64,000 nucleotides of DNA from Streptomyces sp. Je 1-369 (GCF_026810505.1 NZ_CP101750.1:1021448-1085447), one strand, 5' to 3'; counted from the stretch's first letter, positions 52,238 to 60,989 are shown. Notes: generated from the sequence alone by a model not told the origin. Numbers and translations are program-made.

Positions 52238-52268
52238 GGGGCCCGCACCGTCCGCGGGGCCGGGCCCC
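52238..52268 (+). terminator. Intercistronic hairpin after the binding-protein gene
   Basis: GGGGCCCG and CGGGCCCC form an 8-bp stem with a 15-nt loop, in the 91-bp gap between the binding-protein and permease genes. Partial terminators or mRNA-protecting hairpins at this position are usual in sugar-importer operons. Confidence 0.55.
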
Positions 52269-52313
52269 ACTCCTGCAGCACGCTCGACACGGATCATGAA
52301 AGGCCCGTTCGAC

Positions 52314-53282
52314 ATGACCGACACCACGTCCAAAGCGCCGCCGACACCCGCACGTCGTGCCGCTCCCCCCGGCCGGGGCTCCCGCCGGGGCGTACCGCCC
52401 TCCCGGTCCTGGCGCGACCATCCGCTGCGCAGGATCACCCCATGGCTGTTCCTGCTGGCACCGCTGGCGCTGCTGATCACGTTCACCTACGTGCCGGTGG
52501 GCAACATGATCTATTACAGCTTCACGGACTGGGACGGCGTCAGCCCCGACCGGAACGTCGTCGGATTCGAGAACTACACCCAGCTCTTCACCCGGCCCGA
52601 GCTGTTCCGGGTCTTCTTCGTCAGTTTCTACTACCTGGCCGCGTCGGCCGTGCAGATCGTCATCGCGCTCTACTTCGCGACGGTCCTCAGCTTCGACCTC
52701 CGCTTCCGCAACTTCTTCAAAGGCATCCTGTTCTTCCCCTACTTGGTCAACGGCGTCGCCATCGGGTTCGTCTTCCTGTACTTCTTCCAGGACGGCGGCA
52801 CGCTCGACTCGCTCCTGTCGTGGTTCGGCGTCGGTGCCGACCACGCCTGGCTCGGTGATTCGGAGTCGGCCAACACCTCACTGGCCGGGGTGTCGGTGTG
52901 GCGCTTCACGGGCCTGAACTTCGTCCTGTTCCTGGGTGCGATCCAGTCGATCCCCGGGGAGCTCTACGAAGCAGCGCAACTCGACGGGGCGAGCCGATGG
53001 CAGCAGTTCCGGCACATCATCGCGCCGAGCATCCGGCCCGTGCTGAGCCTCAGCGTCATCCTGGCGATCTCCGGCTCGCTCGCCGTCTTCGAGATCCCGT
53101 ACATCATGACCGGCGGCGCGACCGGCACCTCGACCTTCGTCATCCAGACGGTCAAACTCGCCTTCCAGTTCAACAAGACGGGCCTGGCCTCGGCCTGCGC
53201 CGTGGTGCTGCTCCTGATCATCCTGGTGGTCACCTGGATCCAGCGCCGCCTTGTGCCCGACGACAAGGTGGACCTCGTATGA
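52314..53282 (+). CDS. Sugar ABC transporter permease 1 (CUT1, MalF-like)
   Basis: A 322-residue permease with six membrane segments after a basic Pro-rich N terminus. The EAA loop is ELYEAAQLDGASRWQQFRHIIAPSIRPVLSLSVILAISGSLAVFEIPYIMTGG. I prefer ATG 52314, with AAAGG 10 nt upstream, over ATG 52296. The 3' end overlaps the second permease gene (ATGA). Confidence 0.92.
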   Translation: MTDTTSKAPPTPARRAAPPGRGSRRGVPPSRSWRDHPLRRITPWLFLLAPLALLITFTYVPVGNMIYYSFTDWDGVSPDRNVVGFENYTQLFTRPELFRVFFVSFYYLAASAVQIVIALYFATVLSFDLRFRNFFKGILFFPYLVNGVAIGFVFLYFFQDGGTLDSLLSWFGVGADHAWLGDSESANTSLAGVSVWRFTGLNFVLFLGAIQSIPGELYEAAQLDGASRWQQFRHIIAPSIRPVLSLSVILAISGSLAVFEIPYIMTGGATGTSTFVIQTVKLAFQFNKTGLASACAVVLLLIILVVTWIQRRLVPDDKVDLV

Positions 53283-54142
53283 CCACGCTCACCACCGACG
53301 AGCGCTCGACACTCCGCAAGCGACCCCGCATCGGCACGGCCCTGACGTACCTCTCCCTGGTCGTCGCCTCGCTCGTGGTGCTGGTCCCCCTCGTCGTCGT
53401 CTTCCTCACCTCCCTGAAATCCTCCAGGGAGGTGAGTGACGGCGGCGCACTGAGCCTGCCGGACGACTGGCTGAATTTCTCCAACTACGCGACCGCGTTC
53501 AACGACGGCGAGATGCTGAGGGCCTTCGGGAACACCGCGTTCATCCTGCTGTTCTCCATCACCGGCACCGTGCTCATCGGCTCCATGACCGCGTACGCGA
53601 TCGACCGCTTCGAGTTCCGGATGAAGAAGACGGTGATGGCCCTCTTCCTCATCGCCACGCTGGTCCCCGGTGTGACGACACAGGTCGCCACGTTCCAGGT
53701 GGTCAACAGCTTCGGCCTGGTGGACAGCCGATGGGCGCCGATCCTGCTGTACATGGGCACGGACATCGTGTCGATCTACATCTTCCTGCAGTTCATCCGC
53801 TCCATCCCGACCTCGCTCGACGAGGCGGCCCGGCTCGACGGCGCGAACACCTTCACGATCTACCGGAAAATCATCTTCCCGCTGCTCAAGCCAGCGATCG
53901 CCACCGTCGTCATCGTCAAGGGGATCACCACGTACAACGACTTCTACATCCCGTTCCTCTACATGCCGTCCGAGGACAAGGGGACCATTTCCACGGCCCT
54001 GTTCCGCTTCAAGGGACCGTTCGGCGCGCATTGGGAAGCCATCTCCGCCGGGGCGATCCTCGTGATCCTGCCGACTCTGCTGATCTTCCTGTTCCTGCAG
54101 CGCTACATCTACAACGGCTTCGCCCAGGGGGCCACCAAGTAG
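53279..54142 (+). CDS. Sugar ABC transporter permease 2 (CUT1, MalG-like)
   Basis: A 287-residue permease. The EAA loop is SLDEAARLDGANTFTIYRKIIFPLLKPAIATVVIVKGITTYNDFYIPFLYM. It completes the heterodimeric channel. No ATPase gene follows, as is usual for Streptomyces sugar importers that share the MsiK ATPase encoded elsewhere. Confidence 0.92.
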   Translation: MTTLTTDERSTLRKRPRIGTALTYLSLVVASLVVLVPLVVVFLTSLKSSREVSDGGALSLPDDWLNFSNYATAFNDGEMLRAFGNTAFILLFSITGTVLIGSMTAYAIDRFEFRMKKTVMALFLIATLVPGVTTQVATFQVVNSFGLVDSRWAPILLYMGTDIVSIYIFLQFIRSIPTSLDEAARLDGANTFTIYRKIIFPLLKPAIATVVIVKGITTYNDFYIPFLYMPSEDKGTISTALFRFKGPFGAHWEAISAGAILVILPTLLIFLFLQRYIYNGFAQGATK

Positions 54143-54233
54143 CCCCACAGCGCTTCGCGCGTCACCGGCCTCGATCACCGTGCCGCGGCCCGCCGCGGCG
54201 GGCGTCGCCCCGGTGACGCAGCCCGTGGGGGCT
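54141..54233 (+). terminator. Nested inverted repeats after the importer operon
   Basis: AGCCCC (54141-54146) pairs with GGGGCT (54227-54232), and GCGTCACCGG (54159-54168) pairs with CCGGTGACGC (54210-54219), giving a large hairpin that begins at the stop codon of the last permease gene. Confidence 0.6.
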
Positions 54234-54506
54234 GCCGAGGTCTGCGCCGCGTCGAGCACGGGGCCCGGCGTGGTGGTCGACGCGGCGGGGGTGAAGGCGG
54301 TGGTGGCTTCCCAGCGCGGGGCGCCCGCGGTGGTGGGGGTCGGGGGTGCCGTCGCGAAGCCGCCGCCCGCAACCTCGCTCGGCTGGGACGGCCGCGCGGT
54401 CACGAACTTCATCTGCGCCACCCTGGCGGGCCCCGCGGTACTCACCGTCTTCCGCCGCGCCGCACGCGAGGCCCGCTTCCAGGCCCCGATCAGATTCGTA
54501 CGGTGA
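54180..54506 (+). pseudogene. Unrecognised 108-codon frame, possible gene remnant
   Basis: The last 45 codons (SLGWDGRAVTNFICATLAGPAVLTVFRRAAREARFQAPIRFVR) have good codon bias and look like the C-terminal end of a protein. The first 60 are Ala/Val/Gly-rich low complexity, begin inside the terminator hairpin, and lack a ribosome site. It may be the 3' remnant of a lost gene. The rest of the 54143-54580 gap holds nothing I can name. Confidence 0.3.
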
Positions 54507-54580
54507 GGCGGCGGGGAAGCCGCAGGAGTGGCTGGCCCGGCGCTTCGGCCCCGCGGGACACATGAGGTAAGAAGACACCC

Positions 54581-55204
54581 GTGACCGAACCGCCCCAGAC
54601 CGCCACCCAGCACGCGTTCATCGCCCTGGCGCCGCCCGACGACGCGAAGAACGAGCTGGCGCAGGCGCTGGGCCCGGCCTATGCCGCATATCCCGGCCTG
54701 CGCTGGAACCGCGTCGAGGACTGGCACATCACGCTGGCCTTCCTGGGCGAGCTGCCGGTGCAGACCGTCCAGCGACTTCGTTCCCCCCTCGCCGATCTGG
54801 CGGCGGTCCGCCCCCGGCTCGAACTGTCGCTGCTCGGTGGCGGACACTTCGACGAGCGAGTGCTGTGGAGCGGCATCGAGGGTGATCTCGAAGGGCTGCA
54901 CGAGCTGGCCGAAGCGGTGCGGGCGCGGGTCAGGGACCGCGGCGTCGCCTTCCCCGAACGTCTGCTGCGTCCCCACCTCACGCTGGCCCGAGCCCGCCGC
55001 TACGACAACGCGTCCGTCACGGAGGCGGCCGCCTGCCTCGGCGGCTTCACCGGACGCTCTTGGCAGACCGAACGCCTCCACCTGGTCGGCAGTACGGTCA
55101 GCGGTCACCCGGGACCCCGGCGCTATCAGGACATCGACGCATGGCTACTGGTGAAGAGGCAGTATTCCCACCCCGCGCTATTCCCCCGGAAGCAAGGGGA
55201 ATGA
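54581..55204 (+). CDS. thpR: RNA 2',3'-cyclic phosphodiesterase (2'-5' RNA ligase family)
   Basis: A 207-residue 2H phosphoesterase with both HxTx motifs: DWHITLAFLGELP and RPHLTLARARRY. The order and spacing match bacterial ThpR. GTG 54581 is the start (VTEPPQTATQHAFIALAPPDD). The C-terminal 15 residues run past the usual end, so the tail may be slightly extended. Confidence 0.92.
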   Translation: MTEPPQTATQHAFIALAPPDDAKNELAQALGPAYAAYPGLRWNRVEDWHITLAFLGELPVQTVQRLRSPLADLAAVRPRLELSLLGGGHFDERVLWSGIEGDLEGLHELAEAVRARVRDRGVAFPERLLRPHLTLARARRYDNASVTEAAACLGGFTGRSWQTERLHLVGSTVSGHPGPRRYQDIDAWLLVKRQYSHPALFPRKQGE

Positions 55205-55466
55205 GCTTGAAACAGTCGTCGACCCAGCATGCCGCGCAGTCGCCACTCAACAGCGCGCGCCGTGTAGCGGGCGGGGCGACGGCGTGCACCGGTTCGGAGT
55301 CGGCGCCGTGTTCACCACTCGTGTGAGGAATGGGGGACGCATGCCCCCTGCGGGCGACCTGACCGGTCACCCATGTCGCCTGGGCTCGGTCGTCTGCCAC
55401 CGTCGTGATCCGAGGTGCGGAGTGATCCATTCCTCTCCTTGTGGGTCCCGACGAAAGGGCACAGAC

Positions 55467-56501
55467 ATGCCTTCGGCCATGCGTAAGACGACAACCACTG
55501 CACTGACGCGGCGACTGGCCGCCGCCGTCGCGCTGGGCAGTTTCCTGGCGCTGGCCGTCCCGGCGGGCACTGCCACCGCGGCGCCCGCCGAGCCGGTACC
55601 GACCGTCTTCTTCGGTGACTCCTACACCGCCAACTTCGGCATCGCTCCCGTGACTGACCAGGACAGCGAAAGGGGCTGGTGCTTCCAGGCCACGGAGAAC
55701 TATCCCGCCGCCGCCACCCGGATCCTGGCGGACAACAACATCACGCTCGGCATCCAGGCGGACGCCTCCTGCGGAGCGGCACTCATCCACCACTTCTGGC
55801 AGGAACAGGAGCTGCCCTTCGGCGCCGGGAGGGTCCCGGCGCAGCAGGACGCGCTCAAGGACGACACCAAGCTGGTCGTGGGCGGTACGGGCGGCAACAC
55901 GCTGGGCTTCACCAGCATCCTCAAACAGTGCTCCGACGAACTGCGCAAGCACCCTCTGCTGCCCGGAGAACCGGTGGACCCGGACAAACCGGCCGGCGAG
56001 TGCCGGGACTTCTTCGAGTCGGAAGACGCAAAGGCATGGCTGGACTACCAGTTCCAGCAGGTCGAGGCGGACCTGGAGCAGACTCTCCAGCGCATGAGCT
56101 ACTTCGCCCCGGACGCCGAGCGTGTCCTGGTCGGCTACCCCAGGCTCGTGCCCAAGGACACCGCCAAGTGCCTGACCGCGGCCCCCGGCCAGACGGAACT
56201 GCCGTTCGCCGACATCCCCAAGGACGCGCTGCCGGTCCTGGACCAGGTGCAGAAGCGGCTGGACGACGTCATGAAGAAGGCCGCCGCGGATGATGATGCC
56301 GACTTCGTGGACCTCTACGACCGCACCGGGAGCAACACGGCGTGCGACGGCGCCAATCGCGGCATCGGCGGCCTGCTGGAGGACTCCAGGCTCGACCTCT
56401 TCGGCCAGCCGATCCCGTGGTACGCGCACCCCAACGAGAAGGGCCGTGACATCCAGGCCAAGCACGTCGCCGTCAAGATCGAGACGGTCCTCAACCGCTG
56501 A
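55467..56501 (+). CDS. Secreted SGNH-hydrolase-type esterase/lipase
   Basis: A 344-residue secreted protein with a signal peptide ending near GTATAAPAEP. Block I is VFFGDSYTAN with the catalytic Ser, block III is VVGGTGGNTLGF, and the His is in WYAHPNEKGRDIQAKHVAVKIE. Several Cys pairs suggest disulfides, as in Streptomyces GDSL lipases. ATG 55467 has GAAAGGG upstream. A terminator follows. Confidence 0.9.
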   Translation: MPSAMRKTTTTALTRRLAAAVALGSFLALAVPAGTATAAPAEPVPTVFFGDSYTANFGIAPVTDQDSERGWCFQATENYPAAATRILADNNITLGIQADASCGAALIHHFWQEQELPFGAGRVPAQQDALKDDTKLVVGGTGGNTLGFTSILKQCSDELRKHPLLPGEPVDPDKPAGECRDFFESEDAKAWLDYQFQQVEADLEQTLQRMSYFAPDAERVLVGYPRLVPKDTAKCLTAAPGQTELPFADIPKDALPVLDQVQKRLDDVMKKAAADDDADFVDLYDRTGSNTACDGANRGIGGLLEDSRLDLFGQPIPWYAHPNEKGRDIQAKHVAVKIETVLNR

Positions 56502-56871
56502 CCGGGCCACACCGCCGCGAACCGGATGACCCCAGGTCCTGATGTGCGTCATCCACCCCTGAACGAGGCCCCAGGACCGCGCCCCGGGGCCTCGTCGTGT
56601 GGGACCTCTGAAGGCCAAGGAGAAGCTGCAGAGCGAGCAGGACGAAGCGAGCCGGCGCGGGCGGATCGTGCAGGTGTACCGCGTAGGTCAAGAGGACCTG
56701 GAGCTTGAGCGCCGCTTCCAGGATCTCGCCGATCTCGGGGATCTCCGCCACGATGTCCTGGATGATCCCGTCCACTTGGTCGAGAAGTTCCACGGCTTCG
56801 TGGCTGAGGTGGATCTCGAACCCCCACCACTGCGGATCGACATGCGCCGTTGGATCCGCCTTCGGTGCCAA
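56491..56871 (-). CDS. Small protein with a VDPQWWGFEIHLSHE motif, 3' end probably degraded
   Basis: From TTG 56871 (GGAGGGG 7 nt upstream) the frame reads MAPKADPTAHVDPQWWGFEIHLSHEAVELLDQVDGIIQDIVAEIPEIGEILEAALKLQVLLTYAVHLHD with good codon bias and clear amphipathic helices. After about residue 70 the protein turns Arg/Pro-rich and runs through the SGNH-gene terminator into that gene, so the native C terminus looks lost. The family is not recognised by name. I recall QWWG-type helical proteins near hemopexin-like genes, and one begins at 63067, but I cannot confirm that link. Confidence 0.45.
   Translation of the reverse strand: MAPKADPTAHVDPQWWGFEIHLSHEAVELLDQVDGIIQDIVAEIPEIGEILEAALKLQVLLTYAVHLHDPPAPARFVLLALQLLLGLQRSHTTRPRGAVLGPRSGVDDAHQDLGSSGSRRCGPVSG
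56563..56595 (+). terminator. Terminator of the SGNH hydrolase gene
   Basis: ACGAGGCCCC and GGGGCCTCGT form a perfect 10-bp stem with a 13-nt loop, 62 bp after the stop codon. Confidence 0.7.
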
Positions 56872-56939
56872 GAGTGCACCCCTCCCCGCCCCTGAGGGCA
56901 GTTGGAGGAAGGAGCCCTGAGCCCCTCTGGCCCGCCTCA

Positions 56940-57350
56940 TGCCTCTTGTTGATCTTTATGCCGGCGGCAGTCGGCACACCGTGTGCTGGTTGGGGGGTGA
57001 GGTCCTGGGCACGATGGCCAGCCAATCACCGGTGCGGGAAAGGCTGGGTTGGGGCCTTTTGCGCGTGAACCCCGAGGGCACACACCTGTACGTGGCGCTG
57101 GACAACGGCATCCACCTGGTGGAGACCACCTTGAGTTCGTCATCGCCGCCCCCGCGGGTGGCGGCGCACGGCGGTGGCCGCGACCGCGCCGACCCAGTAC
57201 CGGGCCCCGGCGCGCAAGCTGCCCTCCCGCACAGTCGGCGTCATCAAGAAGCACACTCGTCAAGGGGACCTCGATCCGAAACCGCCACAGGCTGCTGGCG
57301 CGTGGACAGTCGACGAAGTGGCGGCAGCGGCGTTCGGTTCGGGTAGGCAG
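56940..57350 (+). pseudogene. Decayed coding fragment, unrecognised
   Basis: Coding-like pieces occur in all three plus-strand frames in succession: WGLLRVNPEGTHLYVALDNGIHLVETT (to about 57130), LEFVIAAPAGGGA (57130-57170) and AVAATAPTQYRAPARKLPSRTVGVIKKHTRQGDLDPKPPQ (57170-57300). This is what a gene with two frameshifts would look like. No start or full domain is left and the family is unknown. Confidence 0.3.
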
Positions 57351-57380
57351 CCGCGGGACCGCAGGCGCGGCCCCTGGCGA

Positions 57381-58157
57381 CTACGCCCGCGGTGGCAGGG
57401 TGAGGATCTCGGCTCCGTCGTCGGTGATGGCGATGGTGTGCTCGCTGTGTGCCGTCCGGCAGCCCGTTGCGCTGCGCAGCGTCCAGCCGTCGGCATCGGT
57501 GACGAGCGTGGCGGTGTCGGCCATGACCCAGGGTTCCAGGGCCAGGAGCAGCCCGGGGCGCAGCTTGTAGCCCCGGCCGGGCCGTCCGGTGTTCGCGACA
57601 TGCGGGTCCTGATGCATGGTCGAGCCGATGCCGTGGCCGCCGAACTCGAGGTTGATCGGGTAACCGGCTTCGCTGAGGACCGTACCGATGGCGTGGGAGA
57701 GGTCGCCGATGCGTGCCCCCGGCTTCGCGGCGGCGATGCCCGCAGCCAGCGCACGTTCGGTCGTCTCGATCATCGCGACGCTCTCTGCCGGCCGGGCCTT
57801 GCCCACGAGGAAACTGATCGCGGCGTCCGCGGCCACTCCGCGCGTGGAGACGGCCAGGTCGAGGGTCAGCAGGTCACCGTCGGCGAGCGTGTAGTTGTGG
57901 GGTCGGCCGTGGAGCACGGCGTCGTTGACGGCCGTGCAGATGTAGTGGCCGAACGGGCCGCGCCCGAAGGACGGCGCATAGTCGACGTAGCAGGACTGTG
58001 CCTCCGCCTCGGTGATCATCTCCTTGGCCCACTGGTCGATGTCCAGCAGGTTCGTGCCGATCGTGCTGCGCTGCTTCAGCGTGTGCAGGATGTGGCCGAC
58101 CAGCGCGCCGGTGTCCTTCGCCCGATCGAGCCGGGTGGAGTTCAGAATCTCAATCAT
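57381..58157 (-). CDS. map: Type I methionine aminopeptidase (second copy type)
   Basis: A 258-residue metallopeptidase that removes N-terminal Met. The metal ligands are Asp in LLTLDLAVSTRG, Asp in VAADAAISFLVG, His in EFGGHGIGSTMHQDPHV, Glu in LLALEPWVM and Glu in AHSEHTIAITDDG. The gene is alone and not in the ribosomal secY-adk-map context, so it is probably an accessory isozyme. ATG 58157 is the start. A repeated operator lies just upstream. Confidence 0.93.
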   Translation of the reverse strand: MIEILNSTRLDRAKDTGALVGHILHTLKQRSTIGTNLLDIDQWAKEMITEAEAQSCYVDYAPSFGRGPFGHYICTAVNDAVLHGRPHNYTLADGDLLTLDLAVSTRGVAADAAISFLVGKARPAESVAMIETTERALAAGIAAAKPGARIGDLSHAIGTVLSEAGYPINLEFGGHGIGSTMHQDPHVANTGRPGRGYKLRPGLLLALEPWVMADTATLVTDADGWTLRSATGCRTAHSEHTIAITDDGAEILTLPPRA

Positions 58158-58180
58158 GGGAGCCCCTCACACATGTCCAA

Positions 58181-58209
58181 TAACTATACCGGTCTAACTA
58201 TACCGGTAT
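58181..58209. promoter_or_regulatory. Tandem operator TAACTATACCGGT upstream of map
   Basis: TAACTATACCGGT occurs at 58181-58193 and 58195-58207, a 14-bp period. The second copy extends to the palindrome ATACCGGTAT (58200-58209). It is the only strongly AT-rich spot here, 24 bp before the map start, and fits a repressor site across the -10 region. The regulator is unknown. Confidence 0.6.
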
Positions 58210-58274
58210 TAGAATAGGTGCATGGTCAGGTTGCCGCTCACCCCCGCCGAGGTCGAACGCGGACGGCGGGTTGT

Positions 58275-59033
58275 TCAGTGCGCGGTGAGCCCGCCGTCGA
58301 CCACCAGCTCCGTGCCGGTGACGAACGACGAGTCGTCGCAGGCCAGGAAGAGGATCGCGGGGGCGACCTCGTCGGCGCGGCCGGCTCGGCGCATGGGGGT
58401 GCGTCGGATGTCCGGCTGTTGGTCGCCTTGATCGTCCAGGAGGTCCTGGATCATCGGCGTGGCGATCACCCCAGGATGCACCGAGTTGATCCGTACTCCC
58501 TGCCGGGCGTACTCGACCGCGGCGGTCTTGCTCAACAGGCGCACGGCCCCCTTGGACGCCTGGTAGGCCGCAGCCGCACCGCTTCCCACGAGGCCGAGTA
58601 CTGACGACGTATTGATCACCGACGCGTTGCCGCTCGCACGCAGGAGCGGCATCGCCGCCTTCATGCCGAGCCATGTGCCTTTCTGGTTCACGTCGATGAC
58701 GCGGTCCCACGCCTCTTCCCGCGTGTCCTCGATGCCTGGCCAGTCCACGATGCCGGCGAGGTTCACGAGCACGTCCAGCTCCCCGAACCGGTCGCGTACG
58801 ACGGTGATCGCTTCGTCCCACTCCCGTGCGGAGGAGACATCGAGGCGGACGGCGACGGCCTCCGCACCACGTGTCCCGAGCCGCTGGGACAGCTCCCGCA
58901 GGGGGTCTTCGGCGACATCGGTGATCACCAGCCGGGCGCCTTCGGCGGCGAAGAGCTCGGCGGTCGCCGTGCCGAGGCCGCCAGTCGCGCCTGTGATCAG
59001 CGCGACCTTGCCGTCAAGTCGTCGTCCTGTCAT
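58275..59033 (-). CDS. SDR-family oxidoreductase (3-oxoacyl-ACP reductase/hydroxysteroid-dehydrogenase-like)
   Basis: A 252-residue classical SDR. The cofactor motif is VALITGATGGLGTATAELFAAEGARLVITDVAE, followed by VLVNLAGIVDWPG. The catalytic Ser is in SVINTSSVLGLVG and the Tyr-x3-Lys in AAYQASKGAVRLLSKTAAVEYA. It ends SFVTGTELVVDGGLTAH. ATG 59033 is the start. It lies 112 bp downstream of the Atu4866-domain gene on the same strand and probably shares its promoter. Confidence 0.93.
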   Translation of the reverse strand: MTGRRLDGKVALITGATGGLGTATAELFAAEGARLVITDVAEDPLRELSQRLGTRGAEAVAVRLDVSSAREWDEAITVVRDRFGELDVLVNLAGIVDWPGIEDTREEAWDRVIDVNQKGTWLGMKAAMPLLRASGNASVINTSSVLGLVGSGAAAAYQASKGAVRLLSKTAAVEYARQGVRINSVHPGVIATPMIQDLLDDQGDQQPDIRRTPMRRAGRADEVAPAILFLACDDSSFVTGTELVVDGGLTAH

Positions 59034-59145
59034 GGATGTGCTCCTCGGTTCTCATTGATGTTGCCCGACTGTCGGGTCGGGACTTCCTGGTCCGCCGACG
59101 CGAAATCGCACCCCAGCACTACGACGGTCACGGGCCCGCCCTTCG

Positions 59146-59412
59146 CTACGACTGCTTCTGCTCCCGGTAGAGCACGAGGTGCTCGTGATGGAGCACTCCG
59201 TCCCGGATGTCGCCCGTGGCGGTGAAGCCGGTGTCGTCGACGTAGTCCAGGTGGCTGCCGGTCACCGTGTACCGGCCGGTGTACGCGCCGGCCCGCTCGC
59301 CGCGGGCTTCGTCGTACCGACCGTCCGGCAGCAGCTCCTGCCGGATGTGACCATCCGCGGTCACCCACACCCCGACCACGTCGACCTGGTCGCCCTCAAC
59401 GGTCCCGGCCAT
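59146..59412 (-). CDS. Atu4866-domain small protein
   Basis: An 88-residue protein: VVGVWVTADGHIRQELLPDGRYDEARGERAGAYTGRYTVTGSHLDYVDDTGFTATGDIRDGVLHHEHLVLYRE, an all-beta fold matching the Atu4866 family of unknown function. It is commonly found beside SDR and XRE genes, as here. ATG 59412 is divergent from the XRE regulator. Confidence 0.82.
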   Translation of the reverse strand: MAGTVEGDQVDVVGVWVTADGHIRQELLPDGRYDEARGERAGAYTGRYTVTGSHLDYVDDTGFTATGDIRDGVLHHEHLVLYREQKQS

Positions 59413-59551
59413 GGCGGACTCCTCTCCTCGTACGATGCGGTCCTTCCCGCTCCACCGAGTCTGGGCAGGTCACCGGCCATCAACCAGGACGCGTGCAGCC
59501 TGGGCACGGCACACCCAGGCTGCGCGCCGAGCCCTCGCCTAGCCTGAACGC

Positions 59552-60400
59552 ATGGACGACAACCACCTGGGAGACTTCCTGCGCGCACGCCGCGCCGACC
59601 TGCGGCCGGAGGCCGTCGGCATGGCGAGTTACGGGCCCCGCAGAGTCGCCGGACTGCGCCGCGAGGAGGTCGCCGTCCTGGCCGGAATCAACGCCGACTA
59701 CTACACGCGCCTGGAACAAGGCCGCGAGCGCAACCCCTCGCCCCAGGTGATCGACGCACTCAGCCGCGCACTGCACCTCGACACGGAGGCCCGCGCACAC
59801 CTGTACCGGCTGGCCGGGGCCACGCCGAACGACCGGCCCTCCGCCCACACCACCGAGCACGTGAGCCCGGCGCTGCGACAGCTGATGGACGGCTACCCGA
59901 ACACGCCGGCGTTCGTCATGAACCGGACCCTGGACCTCCTCGCCGCCAACGCCATGGCCGATGCCCTCTACGCCCCGTTCGATCCGGCGGACAACTTGGC
60001 CCGCATGACCTTCCTCGACCCCGCGGGCCGCACCTTCTACACGGACTGGGACCGGGCGGCACAGGCCACCGTCGCCAACCTCCGCGAGGCAACCGGCTTT
60101 GACCCGGACAACCCACGGCTGCGCGAGCTCGTCCGCACCCTCACCGAGGACAACGCGGACTTCAACTGTCTCTGGAACGCCCACACCGTGCGCGGCAAGA
60201 CCCAGGACGCCAAACACTTCCTCCACCCGGACGTCGGCCCCCTCACCCTCACCTACCAGGCTTTCGACGTACGCGACGCACCCGGCCAGCAGCTCGTCAT
60301 CTACCACGCCGAACCAGGCAGCCCCAGCGCCCAGTCCCTCAATCTTCTCGGTTCCATCCACGCCACCCGCCGCCGGCCCGCCCCTCGGTCCCACCGCTGA
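59552..60400 (+). CDS. XRE-family regulator with MmyB-like ligand domain
   Basis: A 282-residue regulator. The HTH is VAGLRREEVAVLAGINADYYTRLEQGRERNPSPQVIDALSRALHLD, and the C-terminal MmyB-type (PAS-like) domain includes RTLDLLAANAMADALYAPFDPADNLARMTFLDPAGRTFYTDWDRAAQATVANLR and HPDVGPLTLTYQAFDVRDAPGQQLVIYHAEPGS. It is divergent from the Atu4866-SDR operon, its probable target. Confidence 0.92.
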   Translation: MDDNHLGDFLRARRADLRPEAVGMASYGPRRVAGLRREEVAVLAGINADYYTRLEQGRERNPSPQVIDALSRALHLDTEARAHLYRLAGATPNDRPSAHTTEHVSPALRQLMDGYPNTPAFVMNRTLDLLAANAMADALYAPFDPADNLARMTFLDPAGRTFYTDWDRAAQATVANLREATGFDPDNPRLRELVRTLTEDNADFNCLWNAHTVRGKTQDAKHFLHPDVGPLTLTYQAFDVRDAPGQQLVIYHAEPGSPSAQSLNLLGSIHATRRRPAPRSHR

Positions 60401-60448
60401 TCCGCCGACCGCCGACGAGGCCCGCCAACTCCTTACCGTCGCGCGCGG

Positions 60449-60989
60449 TCACCGGCCGCACGCCCTGTTCAACTCGCTCCGCCACTCCACGCAGAAGCCC
60501 CGCCGGTCGGCGTCGATCTCCACCGCCCACCAAGTGCTGTCGCTCGCAGTGAGAACCAAGGGGAATCCCGCGAAATCGCCCGCAGCGAATCGTTCCGAGC
60601 CGAGCAGGCGATGCTCTCCTGCTGCTACGAGCACGGGCAAGCCCGACGACGGCGACGAACCACCCCTCGCCGGAGCCGCCGTCCGCTGATGTTGCAACTC
60701 GTACGTGCCGCCCAGCTCGGGCTCGGCCGTCCTGGACAGGAAGTACTTCGTCGAGGTGGGCTTGTAGTCGTTCTTCTCGTCGAGGACCGGATAGGTCACC
60801 GAGGAGTGGACCGCGCCGCTCTTGTAGGTGTAGGTGCCGTACAGAGCGCCCTTGGCGATCGATGCGATCGGCAGTCCTTCAGGGTCCGGGCAGCGCCACG
60901 GGCGCGATGCCGTGTCTGTCGGCCGCCCAGGCCGCCTTGTCCCAGACTGGTTCGGTGCCGTCAGCGATGCGGTACAGGAGGACCGTCAT
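60449..60989 (-). pseudogene. Frameshifted remnant of an unrecognised gene
   Basis: The piece from ATG 60989 reads MTVLLYRIADGTEPVWDKAAWAADRHGIAP and stops at 60879. In a different frame the coding signal continues as RCPDPEGLPIASIAKGALYGTYTYKSGAVHSSVTYPVLDEKNDYKPTSTKYFLSRTAEPELGGTYELQH and then GEHRLLGSERFAAGDFAGFPLVLTASDSTWWAVEIDADRRGFCVEW. One frameshift near 60,900 joins them. The codon bias is weaker than in neighbours. It could be one broken gene or two fused fragments. The family is unknown. Confidence 0.4.

Noticed and set aside
55360..55369. TGACCGGTCA palindrome before the SGNH hydrolase gene
   Set aside because: Short, GC-rich palindromes of this size are common by chance in this DNA; no second copy or matching regulator was seen.
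55205..55466. Possible c-di-AMP or other riboswitch before the secreted SGNH hydrolase
   Set aside because: The 262-bp leader was checked for known riboswitch cores (ydaO, cobalamin, glycine) and none could be matched by eye.
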